From Paralithodes platypus (taxonomy: Eukaryota; Arthropoda; Malacostraca; Decapoda; Lithodidae): a DNA stretch of 64,000 nt. The notes below the pieces were generated by a model. It did not search any database. It was not told the DNA's origin and was given only the letters and a program-made list of their open reading frames with translations. The stretch lies in contig CM064560.1 of assembly GCA_032716605.1 (NCBI GenBank), forward strand, positions 20,032,762 through 20,096,761. Reading direction: 5' to 3'. Shown here one piece after another: positions 61,738 through 64,000 of this stretch (the first letter of the stretch is position 1; the number at the start of each line of letters is the position of its first letter). Position numbers and translations under genes: made by a program.

Positions 61738-62345
61738 ACAGTAGGCAAAGGAGTCAAATGAGTAGAACCACAACAGAAAACACATTAAGAAGCCTGAATT
61801 TACACAGCCCTGACGTAAACTTGGAGCAAGTAAAATCAGAATTCCAAAATACGAACTGGGAAGCCCAACTTCAGGGAAGAAGTGTCGATGATACCCTAGA
61901 AACCATCGTCACAAAATGCCAGGAAATATATGCCAAATATATCCCCAAAAGGTAAGAAAAAAAACTAGAAACCAAATACCCCGAGACCGAAGAATATTAA
62001 TGAGGAGAAAAATAATGCAAACCAAACTAAGAAAGACCATATTCGTACCTGCAAAAAAACAAATTAAAACTCAAATTGAAAAAACAGAATGGAAAATTAA
62101 GCGGTCACACGAGGAGCAACACCGGAGAGAAGAGAGAGATGCAGTAGCCAACATAAAGGACAATTCCAATTTTGTTTTCTCATACGCACGGAAAAAACAG
62201 AAGAACAGATCCGCAGTTGGACCTCTCATAAAGGAAAACGGGGACATCACGGGAGAACCCAGAGAAATGGCGGATATGCTAAAACAACAATACGAAAGTG
62301 TATTCAGCAACCCAGACGAAGGCAAAACAGTCACCAATCTTAGTT
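61738..62345 (+). pseudogene. LINE-B copy in inverted orientation
   Basis: This begins at the same place as the minus copy (GGAGTCAAATGAGTAGAACC) and encodes MSRTTTENTLRSLNLHSPDV, NLEQVKSEFQNTNWEAQLQG, VDDTLETIVTKCQEIYAKYI. After a shift it reads MRRKIMQTKLRKTIFVPAKK through QQYESVFSNPDEGKTVTN. It ends abruptly at about 62345 where LINE-F begins. Confidence 0.82.
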
Positions 62346-62359
62346 TCTTACAGTAGATC

Positions 62360-63090
62360 CTCTGGAAAAAGGCAAACTAGGCCTGTGTATCCAGCTCAGT
62401 GCCAGTACTTGCACTACTGCGGTCGTTCACTGTGTTGGCGGCGGCGGCAGCAGACGCAACATTTTTACTATTCTGCATTTTTGCTTTATAATCAAACTTC
62501 AAATCTTGTCTTCCCCATGCTTTATCAAGATTACTTTCAAACTTCCTTATTGATTCGGAATCGACTACATACTGGGCCAGTGCGTTCCACTCATTTACCA
62601 CTCTATCACAAAATGAGTTCTTTGCCTTTTCAAGCCTATTTCTTTGTTTGTAAATTTTCTTAGAGTGTCCTCTCGTTCTTGTTCCGTCCCGCATCAAGAA
62701 GATACCTTCACACACATCCTCATCATACTTTCCTGACACTATCTTAAAAGTCTCTATCATATCCCCTCTCTTTCTCCTATATGCCAGTGTCGGAAACTTG
62801 TCCCAGTATCCTCAACCTCTGCTTATAGCCCGCGTTCTTCAACGTTGGTACTAGCTTGCTAGCTCTTCTCTCCACTTTCTCCACTGCTTCTATATCCTTT
62901 ACCATATATGGAGCCCACACCTGGTTCGCATATTCCAGGTGCGGCCTAACCAGCGCTGTATAGATTCCTGAATATTTCTTCGTCAAGTGACACAAATGTC
63001 CTCCTTATCAGCCCTACAATTCTATTGGCTTGTTTATCTTTTCCACTAAATGTTCTGAGAAATTTAACTTATTGTCTATCACTACTCCTA
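62360..63090 (-). pseudogene. LINE-F C-terminal part with frameshifts
   Basis: The minus strand includes YTALVRPHLEYANQVWAPYM, VEKVERRASKLVPTLKNAGY, then after a shift MIETFKIVSGKYDEDVCEGI, FLMRDGTRTRGHSKKIYKQR and FCDRVVNEWNALAQYVVDS. This is the normal tail of a CR1/Jockey-type ORF2. Frame changes occur near 62770 and 63000-63090. Confidence 0.82.
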
Positions 63091-64000
63091 TTATATATCC
63101 TTTTCTGCATTCACTTCCTCCATCGCTTCATACATGCTGTATCCTACCTTGTCTATCTTGCTAGTCCCAATCTGCATGTACTTGCATTTTTTTGGATGAA
63201 AAGGCATTAACCAATGTTCAGACCATCCCTTCATGCCCTCCACATCTCCTTGAAGAAAACCTACATCTTCCTTACTCCTCACTCTTCTATACAGCTTAGT
63301 GTCATCCGCATACAGGTATATCTCACTTCCATTGGTTATAACTTCAGGTAAGTCGTTGATAAATATAACGAACAGTAGTGGTCCCAACACAGATCCCTGA
63401 GGTACCCCACTTGCAATTTCCCTCCACCCCGAGCCTATTCCATTCACCAGTACCCTCTGTCTCCGATCTTTCAGGAAGGCTTCTATCCATTTCACACATT
63501 TCTCCCCTATACTATAGCTTCTAACTTTCTCTATTAACCTTTTATGTGGGACCTTATCGAAGGCCTTCATAAAATCGCAATATACCACGTCTATAACATC
63601 ACTATCCTCCAGAATTTGCATCCAATCATCTACCACCTTAATTAGCTGTAGTACCGTCGACCTCCCCGGCAAGAATCCGAACTGTCTCCCACTGAAAAGT
63701 TGGTTTGATTTCATATGCTCCATTATTCCTTCTCTAATTACCGTTTCCATTAGTTTACACACAACACTTGTCAAACTGACTGGTCTATAATTTCCTGGGT
63801 CATTTCTCTTTCCCTTCTTAAATATAGCTGTTATGTTCGCCTCTCTCCAGTCCAACGGGATTTGTCCTGTATTAAAAGATACATCAAATAACATTTTTAA
63901 TGGCTCTACTAACATCTCACCTCCTTCCTTTATGATTCTTGGATGTATCCCATCCGGTCCCGGGGACTTACTTCTGTTCATTTTTTCTATAGCCCTCCTT
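63091..64000 (-). CDS. LINE-F reverse transcriptase, partial at window end
   Basis: The open RT frame runs off the right edge (visible to 63981 and beyond). Motifs are SPGPDGIHPRIIKEGGEML, ANITAIFKKGKRNDPGNYRP, GRQFGFLPGRSTVLQLIKVV, VVYCDFMKAFDKVPHKRLIE, ASGVPQGSVLGPLLFVIFIN and EIYLYADDTKLYRRV (catalytic YADD intact). Sequence after EEVNAEKDI is shifted, so this copy is damaged downstream even though the RT is clean. The family differs from LINE-A to E. Confidence 0.88.
   Translation of the reverse strand, partial: RRAIEKMNRSKSPGPDGIHPRIIKEGGEMLVEPLKMLFDVSFNTGQIPLDWREANITAIFKKGKRNDPGNYRPVSLTSVVCKLMETVIREGIMEHMKSNQLFSGRQFGFLPGRSTVLQLIKVVDDWMQILEDSDVIDVVYCDFMKAFDKVPHKRLIEKVRSYSIGEKCVKWIEAFLKDRRQRVLVNGIGSGWREIASGVPQGSVLGPLLFVIFINDLPEVITNGSEIYLYADDTKLYRRVRSKEDVGFLQGDVEGMKGWSEHWLMPFHPKKCKYMQIGTSKIDKVGYSMYEAMEEVNAEKDI

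Overview
This is a eukaryotic, very repeat-rich window, probably from an arthropod and most likely a crustacean. That guess rests on the mixture of CR1-like LINEs, a DIRS retrotransposon, piggyBac and pogo/Tigger-type DNA elements and tRNA-derived SINEs around one conserved animal gene. No species can be named from the sequence. There are no operons, CRISPR arrays or intact structural RNA genes. LINE-A to LINE-F below are labels local to this window.

The one recognisable host gene is on the minus strand. Four exons (30960-30786, 26600-26436, 24017-23749, 21635-21473) join in phase and encode most of an N-alpha-acetyltransferase 60 (NAA60)-like protein. Its introns hold LINEs, SINEs and MITEs. 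The start-codon exon is not seen.

Region by region: 0.5-0.9 kb is a TTAA-flanked MITE. 1.7-2.9 kb is a broken LINE-A. 3.5-20.7 kb is a deep nest: a LINE-D copy is split by a short repeat and by a Tigger-like MITE, which is itself split by a 480-bp piggyBac MITE and an 8-kb DIRS element. LINE-D is then broken by LINE-E, which is broken in turn by a nearly full-length LINE-C. 21.2-31.0 kb is the NAA60-like gene. 31.5-38.1 kb is a LINE-A copy split exactly at a TTAA by an apparently intact 4.6-kb piggyBac element. 38.2-40.3 kb is a decayed Tigger-like element holding a LINE-E fragment and a GGGGCY satellite. 40.3-48.1 kb is a patchwork of foldback repeats, TTAA and TA elements and a reverse-transcriptase-related ORF. 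48.7-54.0 kb has LINE-B, LINE-A and LINE-D copies, the last interrupted by a foldback MITE. 54.1-62.4 kb has LINE-B copies, including one with both ORFs open (ORF1 with PHD and CCCH fingers, ORF2 endonuclease-RT, joined by an ATGA overlap), plus a tandemly repeated 28S rRNA-derived segment. 62.4-64.0 kb is LINE-F, running off the window end.

The most informative signals are the reconstructable insertion sites (TTAA, TA, and 9- and 16-bp target duplications). They give a relative order of events and link an autonomous piggyBac to its short derivatives.
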